Positions 37,254 to 47,112 are shown, counted from the stretch's first letter. The stretch is 64,000 nt of DNA from an uncultured Paracoccaceae bacterium (GCA_947499635.1 CANMPD010000013.1:31806-95805); one strand, 5' to 3'. Made by a program: numbers and translations. Notes: generated from the letters alone by a model not told the origin.

Positions 37254-37312
37254 CAGGCCGGTTGCAAAAGCGTCCGGCCTGGTTGTGCGCAGGACCACAT
37301 AATGTGGTCCTG
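37254..37312 (-). repeat. Two tandem hairpins between the amidase genes
   Basis: CAGGACCACAT (37290-37300) and ATGTGGTCCTG (37302-37312) make an 11-bp stem around one base. CAGGCCGG (37254-37261) and CCGGCCTG (37274-37281) make a second 8-bp stem. Both lie right after the stop of the upstream amidase in the 170-base gap. They may stop transcription partly or protect mRNA ends. Confidence 0.65.
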
Positions 37313-37319
37313 TCTGGTT

Positions 37320-38843
37320 CTAGGTCGCGGACCCGCCTGTCCAGTCGACGGTTGCTTCAAAGGCGGCCGCGGCTGTGTAAATGGTGCTTTCGTTATAATC
37401 AGCACCCGTCAACATCAGACCAACCGGTAAGCCGTCAACCTGACCACAGGGGATCGACATGGACGGATGACCTGTCACATCGAACTGCGCTGTATTGGCG
37501 ATCATCTCAAAAGCGCGTGTGACGACCTCGGTAATCGAGGCCCCGGCTTCGGGCAGTTTAGAGGCTGTGATCGGCAGGGTTGGCATCAGCAAGATGTCAT
37601 ATTTGGCAAATGCCGCATCATAGCTTGCCTTGACCTTGCGCGCGATGTTTTGCGCCTTGGCATAATAGCGACCATTATAGTGGTCGATACCGTATTGGCC
37701 CAGCAGCATGCTGATTTTGAGGCTTTCTGACAGATCGTCAGTATTTTGGCGCCACCCTGCGTGGTAATCTATAAGCCCGACATCATAGGCACCCTTCCAG
37801 TTCATGCCCATGCCATTGCCCTGCATCATCTGCCATTGCAGACCTTCAAGCGCGATAGGGGCCCAGATTGCGCCGGCTAACAAGTGATCAGGGATGGACA
37901 CCTCTTCGACGATGGCGCCAAGGCTGCGGAATGTTTCTGCGGCTTCTTTGACGGAATCGGCAACACCCGGCATCAGGTTCGCGGCAGTAAAGCCTTCTTT
38001 GACGACGCCGATTTTCATACCTTTGACGCCACGATCCAACCCCTTGGTATACGAGTCCACTTTGGGGGCGTATTGGCGCGGGTCCAACCCGTCAGCGCCG
38101 GCCAGAACCTCTAGAAGCAAGGCGTTATCGGCAACTGTATTGGTCATCGGGCCCGTGTGGTCGATTGTCGACTCGATTGGCATGACGCCGGTATAGGGCA
38201 CCAAGCCATGGGTGGGCTTCATCCCAGCAATTCCGCAGAAAGACGCGGGCATGCGGATAGAGCCACCTTGGTCGCCACCAATCGCCATATCAACCAGACC
38301 ACCCCCAACAAGCGCGGCAGACCCCGAAGATGAACCACCGGCCGAATATCCGGCTCGATGCGGGTTGTGTACCATGCCAGGTTGAGAGGTATGGCTGCCT
38401 CCGGACAGGCAGAAATATTCTGAAACAGACTTGCCTTCGATGGTTGCACCAGCGTCAAGCATACGTGTTACGATCGTGGCATCTGCAACGGGGATAAACC
38501 CTTCCAATGTTGAGGCCCCGTTTGTCATTGGCACGCCCGCCATTGCGACATTGTCTTTCACAGCAACGGATTTGCCCTTGAGCTTGCCTTCTGGGGCCCC
38601 TTGCACAGTGACCTTGCGCGCCCAGGCCCCAAACGGGTTGTCCTTGGGGGCAAGGGCCACACCGGGCGTGCGGGGATAGGTAACGGGCGGGGTGAAATCG
38701 GGCTCTGCGTCTACGATATCATAGGCGGCAAGGTTTCCTGCCATAAGGCCAAGGTATTCTTCGGCTTCGGCGTGGGTCAGGGTCATACCCAAATTCGCAC
38801 CGATGTTCATGATTTGCTCGATGCTTGGTCGTGTTACCGTCAT
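37320..38843 (-). CDS. Amidase, amidase-signature family, second paralogue
   Basis: 507 residues from the ATG at 38843 with GGAG upstream; the frame extends 17 codons further, but that part is not family-like. It matches the downstream amidase position for position: K96 in [17 protein letters not shown] near 169-178, and S195 in [13 protein letters not shown]. Differences cluster in substrate-facing segments ([16 protein letters not shown] versus [34 protein letters not shown] versus WTPIFLEGAYDLMMRHNA). Tandem duplication with shift in substrate range is the likely history. It directly follows the ABC transporter genes. Confidence 0.9.
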   Translation of the reverse strand: MTVTRPSIEQIMNIGANLGMTLTHAEAEEYLGLMAGNLAAYDIVDAEPDFTPPVTYPRTPGVALAPKDNPFGAWARKVTVQGAPEGKLKGKSVAVKDNVAMAGVPMTNGASTLEGFIPVADATIVTRMLDAGATIEGKSVSEYFCLSGGSHTSQPGMVHNPHRAGYSAGGSSSGSAALVGGGLVDMAIGGDQGGSIRMPASFCGIAGMKPTHGLVPYTGVMPIESTIDHTGPMTNTVADNALLLEVLAGADGLDPRQYAPKVDSYTKGLDRGVKGMKIGVVKEGFTAANLMPGVADSVKEAAETFRSLGAIVEEVSIPDHLLAGAIWAPIALEGLQWQMMQGNGMGMNWKGAYDVGLIDYHAGWRQNTDDLSESLKISMLLGQYGIDHYNGRYYAKAQNIARKVKASYDAAFAKYDILLMPTLPITASKLPEAGASITEVVTRAFEMIANTAQFDVTGHPSMSIPCGQVDGLPVGLMLTGADYNESTIYTAAAAFEATVDWTGGSAT

Positions 38844-38913
38844 GATTTTCTCCACTGTTGTGATTTGTTCTGAAATGTTTTTAGGCAGTTGCACTGATTG
38901 ATCCGGTGGCTGG

Positions 38914-39621
38914 TCAATCAGCTGTCATACCAACGAATTTGGAAACGATTTCTGGGTTTTGCAGGTCTTGCGGAGACATCTCTCCGGCGATGGCACCTTT
39001 TTGGATTGTTAGAATGCGGCTTGATAAAGCGGCAATGAAATCAAGGTTCTGCTCGACCAGAATAAGCGACAGCCCACGTGTGCGCAGCACCAGAAGGGTC
39101 TCGACGATTTCATCCAGGATTGAGGGTTGGATACCCTCGGTTGGTTCATCCAAAAGCATCAATTTAGGCCGCGCACACAGGCACCGCGCCAGGGCCAAGA
39201 GTTGCTGTTCGCCACCTGATAAGGCCCCGCCACGTCGTTCCAGCAAACGCTGCAGACGCGGGAACAGGGACAGAATGTCATCCATAAATTCGGTATCTTC
39301 AGCGGATTGGCCAGCCATGCCCATGCGCAAATTTTCATATACCGTGAGGTCGGCAAAAATCTGACGCCCCTGCGGGACCAAACCCAAACCGGTCCGAGAC
39401 CTCTGGTGGGATTTTAGCTTGGTGATGTCTTGACCTGCAAAGCGGACGGTGCCCCCTGTGGTCGGAAGATGCCCCATCAACGTGTTCATCAAGGTGGTTT
39501 TGCCCATGCCGTTGTGGCCCAATATGCCCAGAAATTCGCCTTCTGTGACATTCAGGGTGACACCCATCAGGATTGGAATGCGGCCATAGCCGGACCGAAG
39601 GTCATTTACCTCTAGGATCAT
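38914..39621 (-). CDS. Amide/urea-type ABC transporter ATP-binding protein (UrtE/LivF-like)
   Basis: 235 residues. Walker [14 protein letters not shown]-like [25 protein letters not shown], signature [15 protein letters not shown] and Walker [15 protein letters not shown] are present; EGIQPSI is characteristic of UrtE and FmdF-like ATPases. Together with the partner ATPase it powers uptake by the two membrane subunits. The start overlaps the stop of the preceding ATPase by four bases. Amide specificity is inferred from the amidases next to it. Confidence 0.9.
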   Translation of the reverse strand: MILEVNDLRSGYGRIPILMGVTLNVTEGEFLGILGHNGMGKTTLMNTLMGHLPTTGGTVRFAGQDITKLKSHQRSRTGLGLVPQGRQIFADLTVYENLRMGMAGQSAEDTEFMDDILSLFPRLQRLLERRGGALSGGEQQLLALARCLCARPKLMLLDEPTEGIQPSILDEIVETLLVLRTRGLSLILVEQNLDFIAALSSRILTIQKGAIAGEMSPQDLQNPEIVSKFVGMTAD

Positions 39622-40343
39622 GCTGCTAACCCTTTCCCAAGATAGACATCTTGCACCCGCTTGTCTTGCAGGACGGTGCGCACATCGTCTTCGATCAAAA
39701 CGGCGCCTTGGTGGAGAACCGTCACGGTTTTTGCGATCATCTTGATGAATTGCATGTCATGTTCCACAACGATCAAAGCGCGTTTTTTGTTGATCTCAAG
39801 GATCAGCTCGGCCGTTCGTTCCACTTCGTCATGGGTCATGCCCGCCGCAGGTTCATCTAGCAAAATGAGATCAGGTTCACCTGCGAGCACCGTGCCGATT
39901 TCGACCCATTGGCGCTGGCCATGTGACAATTGCCCGACCTCGCGCTTTGCAATGCCTGTCAGTCGCAATTGCACCATGATTTTCTCGGCCAGATCGGTTG
40001 AAAACTTTGGCAAGTGGTTGCGACGTGCAGCGATCCAGAGGTTTTCTTCGACAGTCATTGCGTTAAACACATTCGGGACCTGTGTCTTGATACCGACGCC
40101 CAGCCGCGAAATCTGGTGAGGCATCGCGCCAGAGATGTCTTGGCCACGCAGATGCACATGCCCTTCGGTGGGCGGTAATTGACCGGTGAGCAATTTGAAA
40201 AACGTCGATTTTCCTGCCCCGTTTGGTCCGATCAGGCACCGTAATTCCTGTTCCTTAAGAGAGAAGTTGACTGTGTTGACCGCGGTCACCCCTCCAAACC
40301 GGACTGTCAGGTTGCGGGTCTCTAAAAGTGGTGTCGGGGTCAT
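39618..40343 (-). CDS. Amide/urea-type ABC transporter ATP-binding protein (UrtD/LivG-like)
   Basis: 241 residues with Walker A GPNGAGKST, signature LSHGQRQWVEIG (the SHGQ form typical of UrtD) and Walker B LILLDEPAAGMTHDEVERTAELI. It is the second ATPase of the importer. Both ends overlap neighbours by the ATGA pattern, showing strict co-expression. Confidence 0.9.
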   Translation of the reverse strand: MTPTPLLETRNLTVRFGGVTAVNTVNFSLKEQELRCLIGPNGAGKSTFFKLLTGQLPPTEGHVHLRGQDISGAMPHQISRLGVGIKTQVPNVFNAMTVEENLWIAARRNHLPKFSTDLAEKIMVQLRLTGIAKREVGQLSHGQRQWVEIGTVLAGEPDLILLDEPAAGMTHDEVERTAELILEINKKRALIVVEHDMQFIKMIAKTVTVLHQGAVLIEDDVRTVLQDKRVQDVYLGKGLAA

Positions 40344-41365
40344 GGTTTGACATCCTCGATTGCGGTGGCGCTTTTGTTGCGCTGTAGGCGCGATGCCACG
40401 AGATCACGTATCGTGGGTGCGATGCCTTTGGGGACCAGCAGGACAAAGCCAATCAAGACGGCGCCCAAGATAAAGTTTGCGTCCAGCGTCTGTTGCGCGC
40501 CGATTTCGGTGACCATCCATTGCACGAGCAGACAGCCAATAATCGGCCCAATCAACGTGCCACGCCCGCCAATAATGACCCAGATGATGATCTGCGCAGA
40601 GAGGCCCAGGGCAAAGATTGTCGGGCTCACAAAAGCCCCCCAATTCACGTAAAGCGCCCCTGCAAATCCGGCTACGGCGCCTCCGATCATAAAGGTCAAC
40701 AGCTTGTAAACGCGGGGATCATATCCCAAAAGTGCGGCACGTGTTTCATTTTCGCGAATGGCAATAATGATCCGCCCAAAGGTGCTGGCGATAAGGGCGC
40801 GCAGGCCAAGGTATACGGCAATTAATGCAAGCCCGGTCAGAACCCACGCTTGTTCGGGGCTTAGGATATAGCTGCTATCTCCGGGCATATTGATGGTTGG
40901 CACACCGGGTATCCCGTTAAATCCACCAAGTCGCGCATTGCCAATCTTGTAAAAATCGCCAGCGGTGGAGTTTACGAGGTTCAGCAGAATAAGGGACACC
41001 GTCAAGGTGATGACCCCAAGGTACACGTCGCTGATGCCACCGTAGATCATGAAATAACCCAAAAGTGCCGCAAAGATGACTGGCACAATTATGGCGATGA
41101 CCAACGCAGGGGTGCTGTCGCCATAATTGATGGCCGCGATGGCATAGGCATACGCGCCCAGTCCAAAGAACGATGTCTGACCAAAGCACAGGATCCCGCC
41201 ATATCCCCAGATAAACCCGAGGCTAAGGGCCAGAATGGCCATCGCCGCAAAAACGGTCAGCTGCATCAGTTGAAACAGATCCACATAAAGCGGTGCGGTG
41301 ATCACGCCCAGTGCCGCAATCGCGGAGCCGATAAGGGCGATTTTCATTCCGTTCATGTTAGGCAT
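40340..41365 (-). CDS. Amide/urea-type ABC transporter permease (UrtC/LivM-like)
   Basis: 341 residues with about eight to ten hydrophobic segments. IIAIRENETRAALLGYDPRVYKLLTFMIGGAVAGFAGALYVNWGAFVSP is the LivM-type docking region. GYGGILCFGQTSFFGLGAYAYA is the conserved helix pair of this family. Forms the translocation path with the next subunit. Overlaps genes on either side. Confidence 0.92.
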   Translation of the reverse strand: MPNMNGMKIALIGSAIAALGVITAPLYVDLFQLMQLTVFAAMAILALSLGFIWGYGGILCFGQTSFFGLGAYAYAIAAINYGDSTPALVIAIIVPVIFAALLGYFMIYGGISDVYLGVITLTVSLILLNLVNSTAGDFYKIGNARLGGFNGIPGVPTINMPGDSSYILSPEQAWVLTGLALIAVYLGLRALIASTFGRIIIAIRENETRAALLGYDPRVYKLLTFMIGGAVAGFAGALYVNWGAFVSPTIFALGLSAQIIIWVIIGGRGTLIGPIIGCLLVQWMVTEIGAQQTLDANFILGAVLIGFVLLVPKGIAPTIRDLVASRLQRNKSATAIEDVKP

Positions 41366-42231
41366 TAAAGACGTCCTTTGAAAAATTTACCGGAGATTCC
41401 CATTGGCAACAGTCGAATGAGAACAACGGCGGCAATGAACAAGATGACTTCGCCGTAGACCGGTGTGGTCAAAAAAGCCGCGATCTGATTGATGAAACCA
41501 AACAGGCCCGATGCGGTGATCAACCCCCAGAGGATAGATGTTCCACCCCCGACCACGGTGATGAACGCCTTTGCGATATAAGCCGCGCCCATCGTTGGAA
41601 CGATGCCAGCCACAGGTGCCAGCAAGCCACCGGCAAGGCCTGAAATCGCGGCGCCTGCGCCGAAAGTCGCCATATATACCTTGGCTGGGTTTACCCCCAA
41701 TGTGGCGGCCATATCGGGGTTTTGCATAACGGCCCGTGCGATTAAACCTGCACGGGTAAAGCGCATGACGACCCAAATGAGAACCATCAGCAGCACGGCC
41801 ATGACCGCAAGAAACGGCGTATAAAGGCTGGATTGATATTGCCCGACCTTAAAGCCCCCCAAGGGCGAGGCGACGCCGACAATTGTGTTGCCAAAGATCA
41901 TCGTCGTCGTGCCGACGATAACCAGGCTCAGACCCCAGGTCGCCAACATCGTGTCGACCAAACGTCCATAGAGAAACTGGATGAGGCAGCGTTCAACAAT
42001 CACCCCGATAAGCCCTACGACAATCGGAGAGATCACCAACATAGCAATCCAGATATTGATCCCTGCCGAAACCGACAGAACAGTTGTGTAGGCCCCGAGC
42101 ATGAGGAATTCCCCATGCGCGAGGTTGATGATTTTCATCATACCGAAAATCACCGCGAGCCCGGCACTGATAAGTAAGAGCGAAGCAATGCCACTGATGA
42201 TGTCCAGACCAACGATGATCGCGATATCCAT
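41365..42231 (-). CDS. Amide/urea-type ABC transporter permease (UrtB/LivH-like)
   Basis: 288 residues from the ATG at 42231 (AAGGAT upstream); the open frame reaches 42294 inside the binding-protein gene. ASLLLISAGLAVIFGMMKIINLAHGEFLMLGAYT is the hallmark LivH/UrtB segment, and VMQNPDMAATLGVNPAKVYMATFGAGAAISGLAGGLLAP is the docking loop. It starts 10 bases after the binding-protein stop. Confidence 0.92.
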   Translation of the reverse strand: MDIAIIVGLDIISGIASLLLISAGLAVIFGMMKIINLAHGEFLMLGAYTTVLSVSAGINIWIAMLVISPIVVGLIGVIVERCLIQFLYGRLVDTMLATWGLSLVIVGTTTMIFGNTIVGVASPLGGFKVGQYQSSLYTPFLAVMAVLLMVLIWVVMRFTRAGLIARAVMQNPDMAATLGVNPAKVYMATFGAGAAISGLAGGLLAPVAGIVPTMGAAYIAKAFITVVGGGTSILWGLITASGLFGFINQIAAFLTTPVYGEVILFIAAVVLIRLLPMGISGKFFKGRL

Positions 42232-42241
42232 TTTCAGATCC

Positions 42242-43480
42242 TTAAATATCGATTTCGTAATGGGTTGTGTCGTTCGGGTTCGCTTCGAGATCACAGACGG
42301 CTGCTGTGTCCAGTGGTTGCTGCGCCGTGAAAGTTTCTAAAACGTTCCAAGACTTGTCGTTGACCTCTGCAAGGAAAGCATTGCGTGTTACGTGGTGGGT
42401 TATCGGATCAATCAGAACGTTGCCGCTTGGCCCATCAAAAGAGAGACCGGTTTCAAGTGCCTCGATGACCGGCATACGATCCGCTGTTCCCGCCAGTGCA
42501 ACGCCTTTCGCCCAGAGGTGAACCGCCTCATAGGTCGCCGCAGCAGGTTCACTGATATAGGGTGTCTGCGCCCCGTGTTCTGCTTTGATGGCCTCTACAA
42601 AGGCTTTGCTTGCAGGGGTCTGCAGCTCTTCGAAATAGCCATAGCTGCCCAGAACACCTTTGCTTTCAGCGGCTTCCAGTGTTGCAGGTTCGTTGACCAA
42701 ACCAAATGTTGTTGAGGCGATTGGGATTTCGTCTTTCAAACCGGCAGCGGCCCATTGGCGATAAAACGCGGTATGGTTGCCGCCGACCATTGCTGACAAT
42801 AACATGTCTGGCTTTGCGGCTTGGATACGTGAAATGGATGGGCCAAAGTTTGTCACGTCCAGTGGGAAGAAGTCGGTCGAGAGAACCTCACCGCCATTGT
42901 CTTCGACGTATTTCCGCATCCATTTTGCGGTGATCTGACCATAGTTATAGTCCGCCGCAATAATATAGACCTTTTTGCCCCATAGGTTCATTGCATAGGG
43001 GACAAGCTTTTCAACTGTTTGCGCCGGTGTGGTGCCAAAGTTGAATGTGTTGCGGTCGCACACACCACCTTCATAGAGGGTGTTGTAGAAATAAAGCGTG
43101 CGGAAACGGTTGAAAATCGGACGGATCGCTTCGCGAGACGCAGAGGTGATACCACCGTGAACAACGTCTACTTTATCACGTACCGCGAGCTGTTGGGCAA
43201 ATTGCGAATAAAGCTGGATATTGGATTGGGTGTCATAATTGATCAACTCAACTTCGCGACCTAACAGACCGCCAGCAGCATTGATTTCTTTGACCGCCAG
43301 CTCAGTGGCATAAACCATCGGCTCACCCGTTGCGGCGAGAGGGCCGGAGAGGTCATGAAGACTGCCAAGTTTGATCGGGCCGTCTGCTGCACGGGCCACA
43401 TTGGCAATCAGCGCCGGTGCGGCAAGTGCAACACCACCTGCAACTGAATTTCTAAGGAAGCTTCGACGTGAAACTGACAT
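42242..43480 (-). CDS. Amide/urea-type ABC transporter substrate-binding protein (UrtA/FmdD/AmiC-like)
   Basis: 412 residues. The N-terminus MSVSRRSFLRNSVAGGVALAAPALIANVARA is a twin-arginine signal (SRRSFLR) with cleavage at ARA/AD, so export folded through Tat is likely. The mature protein (IKLGSLHDLSGPLAATGEPMVYATELAVKEINAAGGLLGREVELI) is a two-lobed periplasmic binding protein. TLYFYNTLYEGGVCDRNTFNFG parallels the YEG-C segment of urea- and amide-binding relatives. It is the first gene of the operon and AAGGAAA precedes the start. The ligand is inferred to be a small amide. Confidence 0.88.
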   Translation of the reverse strand: MSVSRRSFLRNSVAGGVALAAPALIANVARAADGPIKLGSLHDLSGPLAATGEPMVYATELAVKEINAAGGLLGREVELINYDTQSNIQLYSQFAQQLAVRDKVDVVHGGITSASREAIRPIFNRFRTLYFYNTLYEGGVCDRNTFNFGTTPAQTVEKLVPYAMNLWGKKVYIIAADYNYGQITAKWMRKYVEDNGGEVLSTDFFPLDVTNFGPSISRIQAAKPDMLLSAMVGGNHTAFYRQWAAAGLKDEIPIASTTFGLVNEPATLEAAESKGVLGSYGYFEELQTPASKAFVEAIKAEHGAQTPYISEPAAATYEAVHLWAKGVALAGTADRMPVIEALETGLSFDGPSGNVLIDPITHHVTRNAFLAEVNDKSWNVLETFTAQQPLDTAAVCDLEANPNDTTHYEIDI

Positions 43481-43520
43481 TGGTTTTTCCTTCTGTTGGT
43501 GTGTCTTGCTTGATGCGAGA

Positions 43521-43549
43521 CTTATAATTTTTGAAATTCCACCTGATGT
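43521..43549 (-). promoter_or_regulatory. Possible promoter of the amide operon
   Basis: On the minus strand TATAAG (43526-43521) lies 17 bases from a poor -35 sequence ACATCA (43549-43544), about 40 bases before the binding-protein start. A weak -35 fits a promoter needing an activator such as the neighbouring AraC protein. Confidence 0.35.
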
Positions 43550-44106
43550 TTTGGCAGAGTTGTCGCTTTGGATAGACCGGAATTGGGTCAGAGCTGGGTA
43601 GCGGCCGAACTGGATCTGGGCTCGGGCAGGGCTTGAAGCCGACTTAGGATAGACAGGAGACGAATTGAGGCTTTGAGCTACGAAAGGCTTTCAAATTGAC
43701 CCGGCGGGCATGCGTAATTTGATCTGTTGATCACATGCAAACGGGTGCCATTCTTGATATTCGACTGGGCTGAATAACCATGCAAAGTCGGGTTTCCGCT
43801 GTCGCCTCAAGATGACAGAAAATTAGGCAAACGTTGACTTTTGTGCCCAAAATATGTCGTCGTGATGTGTGCAGTTTGACTGCGACGGCAGAAGTTGGCT
43901 GGGCTCCTCTTCTTTTTCCGGTGCTGTATTGCATTGAATATAAATGAAAAACCGCAGAAGCGCTTGTATCTGTGTGCCAAAAAGTTGTCTCAAACGGCCA
44001 AAGTCTTTGCAGAGGGAAAGTTCGCTCGGCTAACGACGAATCTTGCATAAATGCGATTTGATTTCTCTTGTTAACCTGTGACACAGGGACTGATCAGGAG
44101 AACGCG
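43550..44106. other. Long divergent intergenic region, amide operon / araC-type gene
   Basis: About 560 bases with no credible gene. It should contain the araC-type promoter and activator sites. Candidate direct repeats for an AraC protein were not clear by eye. The right 20 bases contain the AGGAG used by the regulator gene. Confidence 0.45.
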
Positions 44107-45093
44107 ATGCAGGGGAGTATAAGCAACCCTACCGAAATATTGACTCCGGGATTTGACAGCTGGCACCAATCAACTTGCCGGGACTTTTCGACAACGGAAT
44201 GCGAAAACATCCATAACCCAGAATTCAGGGGCGTGGTAAAATCCTGGAGGTCAGGGTCCATCGCGCTGGGTGATATCACCGCAAACTCGCGGGATTCTGA
44301 TATGCCGCTGGTACGACGTACATCTGATATCCGCAGAGACCCCCGAGATCATATTATGATCTGTACGGTGAAACACGGCAGAATTGATCTCCTGCAATCG
44401 GACAGGGGCGTGACAATACGGCCCGGTGATGTGGTGCTTTATGATCAATCCAATGCTTTCAAGATGAATTTTGTCGGCAACGTTCAGGGCTTGGTCGCGG
44501 CCATTCCCAGATCACAGGCGGTTGGTCGGTTAAGCCGGGTGAGTGAACTGACAGCGCGAAAGGTTCCAGTGAATTCACAAGGAGGCCGTTTCACGCGTCT
44601 TATCCTAGATCAACTGCAACCCAACACTGCTCTGCATGACAATAATCTGGCCGAAAAAGTCGAGGCCTCGGCACTGGATCTTATTTTTTCAAGCATCGAC
44701 CACACATTCCGTGCCGATGACTTTGTTGAGATATCGCACAAAGAACGTCAGCTGCGCGACGTACAGAGGTTCATGATCAAGAACCTTACAAACGCCGAAT
44801 TGAGCATCGGCTTGATTTGCACAAATCAGGGGATATCCGCACGTTCGTTAAACAGGCTCTTTGGTGGGCTGGGCACAACGCCAATGCGCTGGCTGTGGCA
44901 AGAGCGTCTGAACCGCGCACATATGGTTCTGTCCAAGGATCCGCATGTGTCTGTCACCAATCTCGCACTGGATTTTGGATTTTCGGACGTGTCTCATTTT
45001 AGCAAGGCATTCAAACGCACGTTTGGCGTCGCCCCAAGCTCTGTTAAATCGGACGCGGTCAAACGGTTTTCACCAACCCTATACGGGCAGTAA
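44107..45093 (+). CDS. AraC family transcriptional regulator
   Basis: 328 residues from the ATG at 44107 with AGGAG upstream; the frame opens at 44068. The N-terminal part resembles the AraC-binding-like (FeaR/NitR type) domain, with VTIRPGDVVLYDQSNAFKMNF. The C-terminal 100 residues hold two HTH motifs (LSIGLICTNQGISARSLNRLFGGLGTTPMRWLWQERLNRAHMVL and VSVTNLALDFGFSDVSHFSKAFKRTFGVAPS). It is divergent from the amide import operon, and regulators of this group control amine, amide and nitrile genes, so it is probably the activator of that operon. Confidence 0.9.
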   Translation: MQGSISNPTEILTPGFDSWHQSTCRDFSTTECENIHNPEFRGVVKSWRSGSIALGDITANSRDSDMPLVRRTSDIRRDPRDHIMICTVKHGRIDLLQSDRGVTIRPGDVVLYDQSNAFKMNFVGNVQGLVAAIPRSQAVGRLSRVSELTARKVPVNSQGGRFTRLILDQLQPNTALHDNNLAEKVEASALDLIFSSIDHTFRADDFVEISHKERQLRDVQRFMIKNLTNAELSIGLICTNQGISARSLNRLFGGLGTTPMRWLWQERLNRAHMVLSKDPHVSVTNLALDFGFSDVSHFSKAFKRTFGVAPSSVKSDAVKRFSPTLYGQ

Positions 45094-45173
45094 CCCAATC
45101 AGGATTGGTTCACGCCCATAACGCGGCGCAATAGATCAGCCCGTCATCCGTAAAAGCCGCTATTGGCCTTGTG

Positions 45174-46451
45174 TCAGCGGAATTTTTCGAGAAGCTTGTA
45201 ATAGATCATGCCAAGCGCAATGAGCTGACTGCCCATGGAACGTCCAAACGGCAGGCGCAGGTGACGTACATTTGCGAAGACTTCGAATTGGTTCAGCTGA
45301 CCGGCAATAGCCTCTGCCATGATCTCGCCCAAGACATGGGTCAAGGCGATGCCGTGGCCCGAGAACCCTTGGACATAGAACACATTGTCAGATATTTTGC
45401 CGACCTCGGGGATGCGGTTGATGATAATTCCATCAATGCCGGACCATTGATATTCAATCTGCACACCCTTGAGACGCGGGAATGTACGTTCAAGCGCTGG
45501 GCACAATTCGGCGGCGATATCGTCTGTGTCGCGCCCCGAATAATTGGTACCACCGCCAAACAATAGACGCTTGTCCGCGGTCAAACGATAATAGTCCAAC
45601 ACAAAACGGGAATCATAAACGGCGAGGTCATCCGGATTGATCTTATCCGCATCCGCGCCCAATGGCTCTGTCGCCATGATGCCGAGAGACGCAGGAAACA
45701 GCGCCCCACCCAGTGTTTTTTGCTCGAGCAGGTGATAGGCATTTCCCGCGATGAGCACGCTATTGGCTGTTACAGTGCCATGTTCTGTGTGCACTTTTGG
45801 TGTCGTGCCATGGTCGATTTTGGTCACTTTGGATTGTTCGAAAATACGCGCACCTGCGGCCTCGGCTGCGCGCGCTTCGCCCAGACATAGGTTTAGCGAA
45901 TGCACATGCATGTTTTTCGTATTCAACAACCCGCCGCAGTATAGGTCGCTCTCGAGGCGGTCACCCACCTCGGCAGCTGTTAGAAAGCTCAGGTGTTCGC
46001 CCATGCCGCGGGCTTGGCCTTCGTCATGTATTTGCGACAGTTCCGCCATATGGCTTTGGGTCATCGCCGTTTGCATTTGCCCAAATTTTAGATCGCATTG
46101 GATGCCGTATTTTTCGACACGTTTGCGGATGATATCGTGACCGTGCCATCGCAGGTTCCACACGAAAGTATCAGCATCCTCGCCTACCGTTTTGCGGAAT
46201 TCACGTACCATCGCTTTGTCCCCGGACAAGCTCCCGGTGATCTGTCCGCCATTGCGCCCCGTTGCGCCCCAGCCGATCTGCTGCGCCTCTAAAACAGCGA
46301 CTGTGTAGCCACGCTCCACAAGCTCGACCGCGGCGGAGACACCGGAAAATCCACCGCCAATGATGGCAACATCGACGCGGATATCTTCACGTAGTTGTGG
46401 AAAGCCGGCAACGTCATTGCGAGTCGCAGCATAGTAACTGTTTGTGTGCAT
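45174..46451 (-). CDS. FAD-dependent amine oxidoreductase (PuuB/OrdL-like)
   Basis: 425 residues from the ATG at 46451; the frame opens at 46535. VDVAIIGGGFSGVSAAVELVERGYTVAVLEA is the dinucleotide-binding fold, followed by GWGATGRNGGQITGSLSGD and the C-terminal QYQWSGIDGIIINRIPEVGKISDNVFYVQGFSGHGIALTHVLGEIMAEAI. These match gamma-glutamylputrescine oxidase and related DAO-fold enzymes that oxidise secondary amines with release of aldehyde and hydrogen peroxide or reduced acceptor. It converges with the AraC gene; a role next to amide use is possible but unproven. Confidence 0.88.
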   Translation of the reverse strand: MHTNSYYAATRNDVAGFPQLREDIRVDVAIIGGGFSGVSAAVELVERGYTVAVLEAQQIGWGATGRNGGQITGSLSGDKAMVREFRKTVGEDADTFVWNLRWHGHDIIRKRVEKYGIQCDLKFGQMQTAMTQSHMAELSQIHDEGQARGMGEHLSFLTAAEVGDRLESDLYCGGLLNTKNMHVHSLNLCLGEARAAEAAGARIFEQSKVTKIDHGTTPKVHTEHGTVTANSVLIAGNAYHLLEQKTLGGALFPASLGIMATEPLGADADKINPDDLAVYDSRFVLDYYRLTADKRLLFGGGTNYSGRDTDDIAAELCPALERTFPRLKGVQIEYQWSGIDGIIINRIPEVGKISDNVFYVQGFSGHGIALTHVLGEIMAEAIAGQLNQFEVFANVRHLRLPFGRSMGSQLIALGMIYYKLLEKFR

Positions 46452-46966
46452 GTGTATTTTCTCGTCGCCTGTTAAAGCCTCGTTGGCAGTTAAAACCAAA
46501 CAGAGCGTTGTTTTCGAATCTTTTGCCGAGCACATAATATGTACGTCTGTGTTCTTTACCGCATAGAAAGCTTCAAGACCAAGACATCGCTCGCGACACT
46601 TTCATATATCACGCCACGAGATGTTCCAGCAGATATAAGGCCAAATTTGCGGCTTAGGCTTAGGACACCACTTGGGGGGTGCCTTTGATGATGATCCAGG
46701 CAGTTATTGGCTCTAGAAGACCAACGGCTTCGTTCAAGGTTGGTCTACCAAGCTAAGGTTGAAACGGGTCTTTGTCTCGAGATTTATCTGTGCATGATAA
46801 TATCGCTGACAATGCGTAATGACGCATCAAACCCGTGTGTGATCCCCAGGCGACCCACTGAAACACAGGCGCAGAATCTGTTGATCTTTCCGTCTTGGCG
46901 TCTCGTGGTTACGTTTGATTAACTGATTCAGGAGGGCGTTTCCTTAGTAAATCAGTCAATTTTATT
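46452..46966. other. Gene-free region upstream of sdhC
   Basis: About 515 bases. The frame at 46707-46922 has no ribosome-binding site or family resemblance. ACTGATT (46922-46928) and AATCAGT (46950-46956) form an inverted repeat close to the sdh control region. Nothing else is clear. Confidence 0.4.
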
Positions 46967-46999
46967 TTGTGATCACGCAAATTAATCTTGTGATCACAA
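46967..46999. promoter_or_regulatory. Tandem GTGATCAC operators of the sdh operon
   Basis: TTGTGATCAC (46967-46976) and the perfect palindrome TTGTGATCACAA (46988-46999) repeat the 8-mer GTGATCAC with centres 21 bases apart, two helical turns. They lie about 115 bases before sdhC and just upstream of a TATTCAT sequence. This suggests cooperative binding of a dimeric regulator; its identity is unknown. Confidence 0.65.
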
Positions 47000-47112
47000 C
47001 GTGTTTTTTTTGCTATTCATGCAACATTTAATGGGGATTTTTACCTCTCGTTCGGATGACAGCAGTTAAAAATCAGCTAGAACAAGTGCAGCTAACCGGA
47101 AAAGGAGCCGAC

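Noticed and set aside
43960..43990. TGGCAC-like sequence on the minus strand, possible sigma-54 promoter
   Set aside because: The -12 element does not match (TACAA instead of TTGCA) and it is too far from the binding-protein start.
43731..44084. Minus-strand frame of 117 codons in the AraC/amide intergenic region
   Set aside because: Composition is not protein-like, there is no start signal, and it lies over the likely promoter region.
46707..46922. Open frame of 71 codons upstream of sdhC
   Set aside because: No ribosome-binding site, irregular composition and no recognisable motif.
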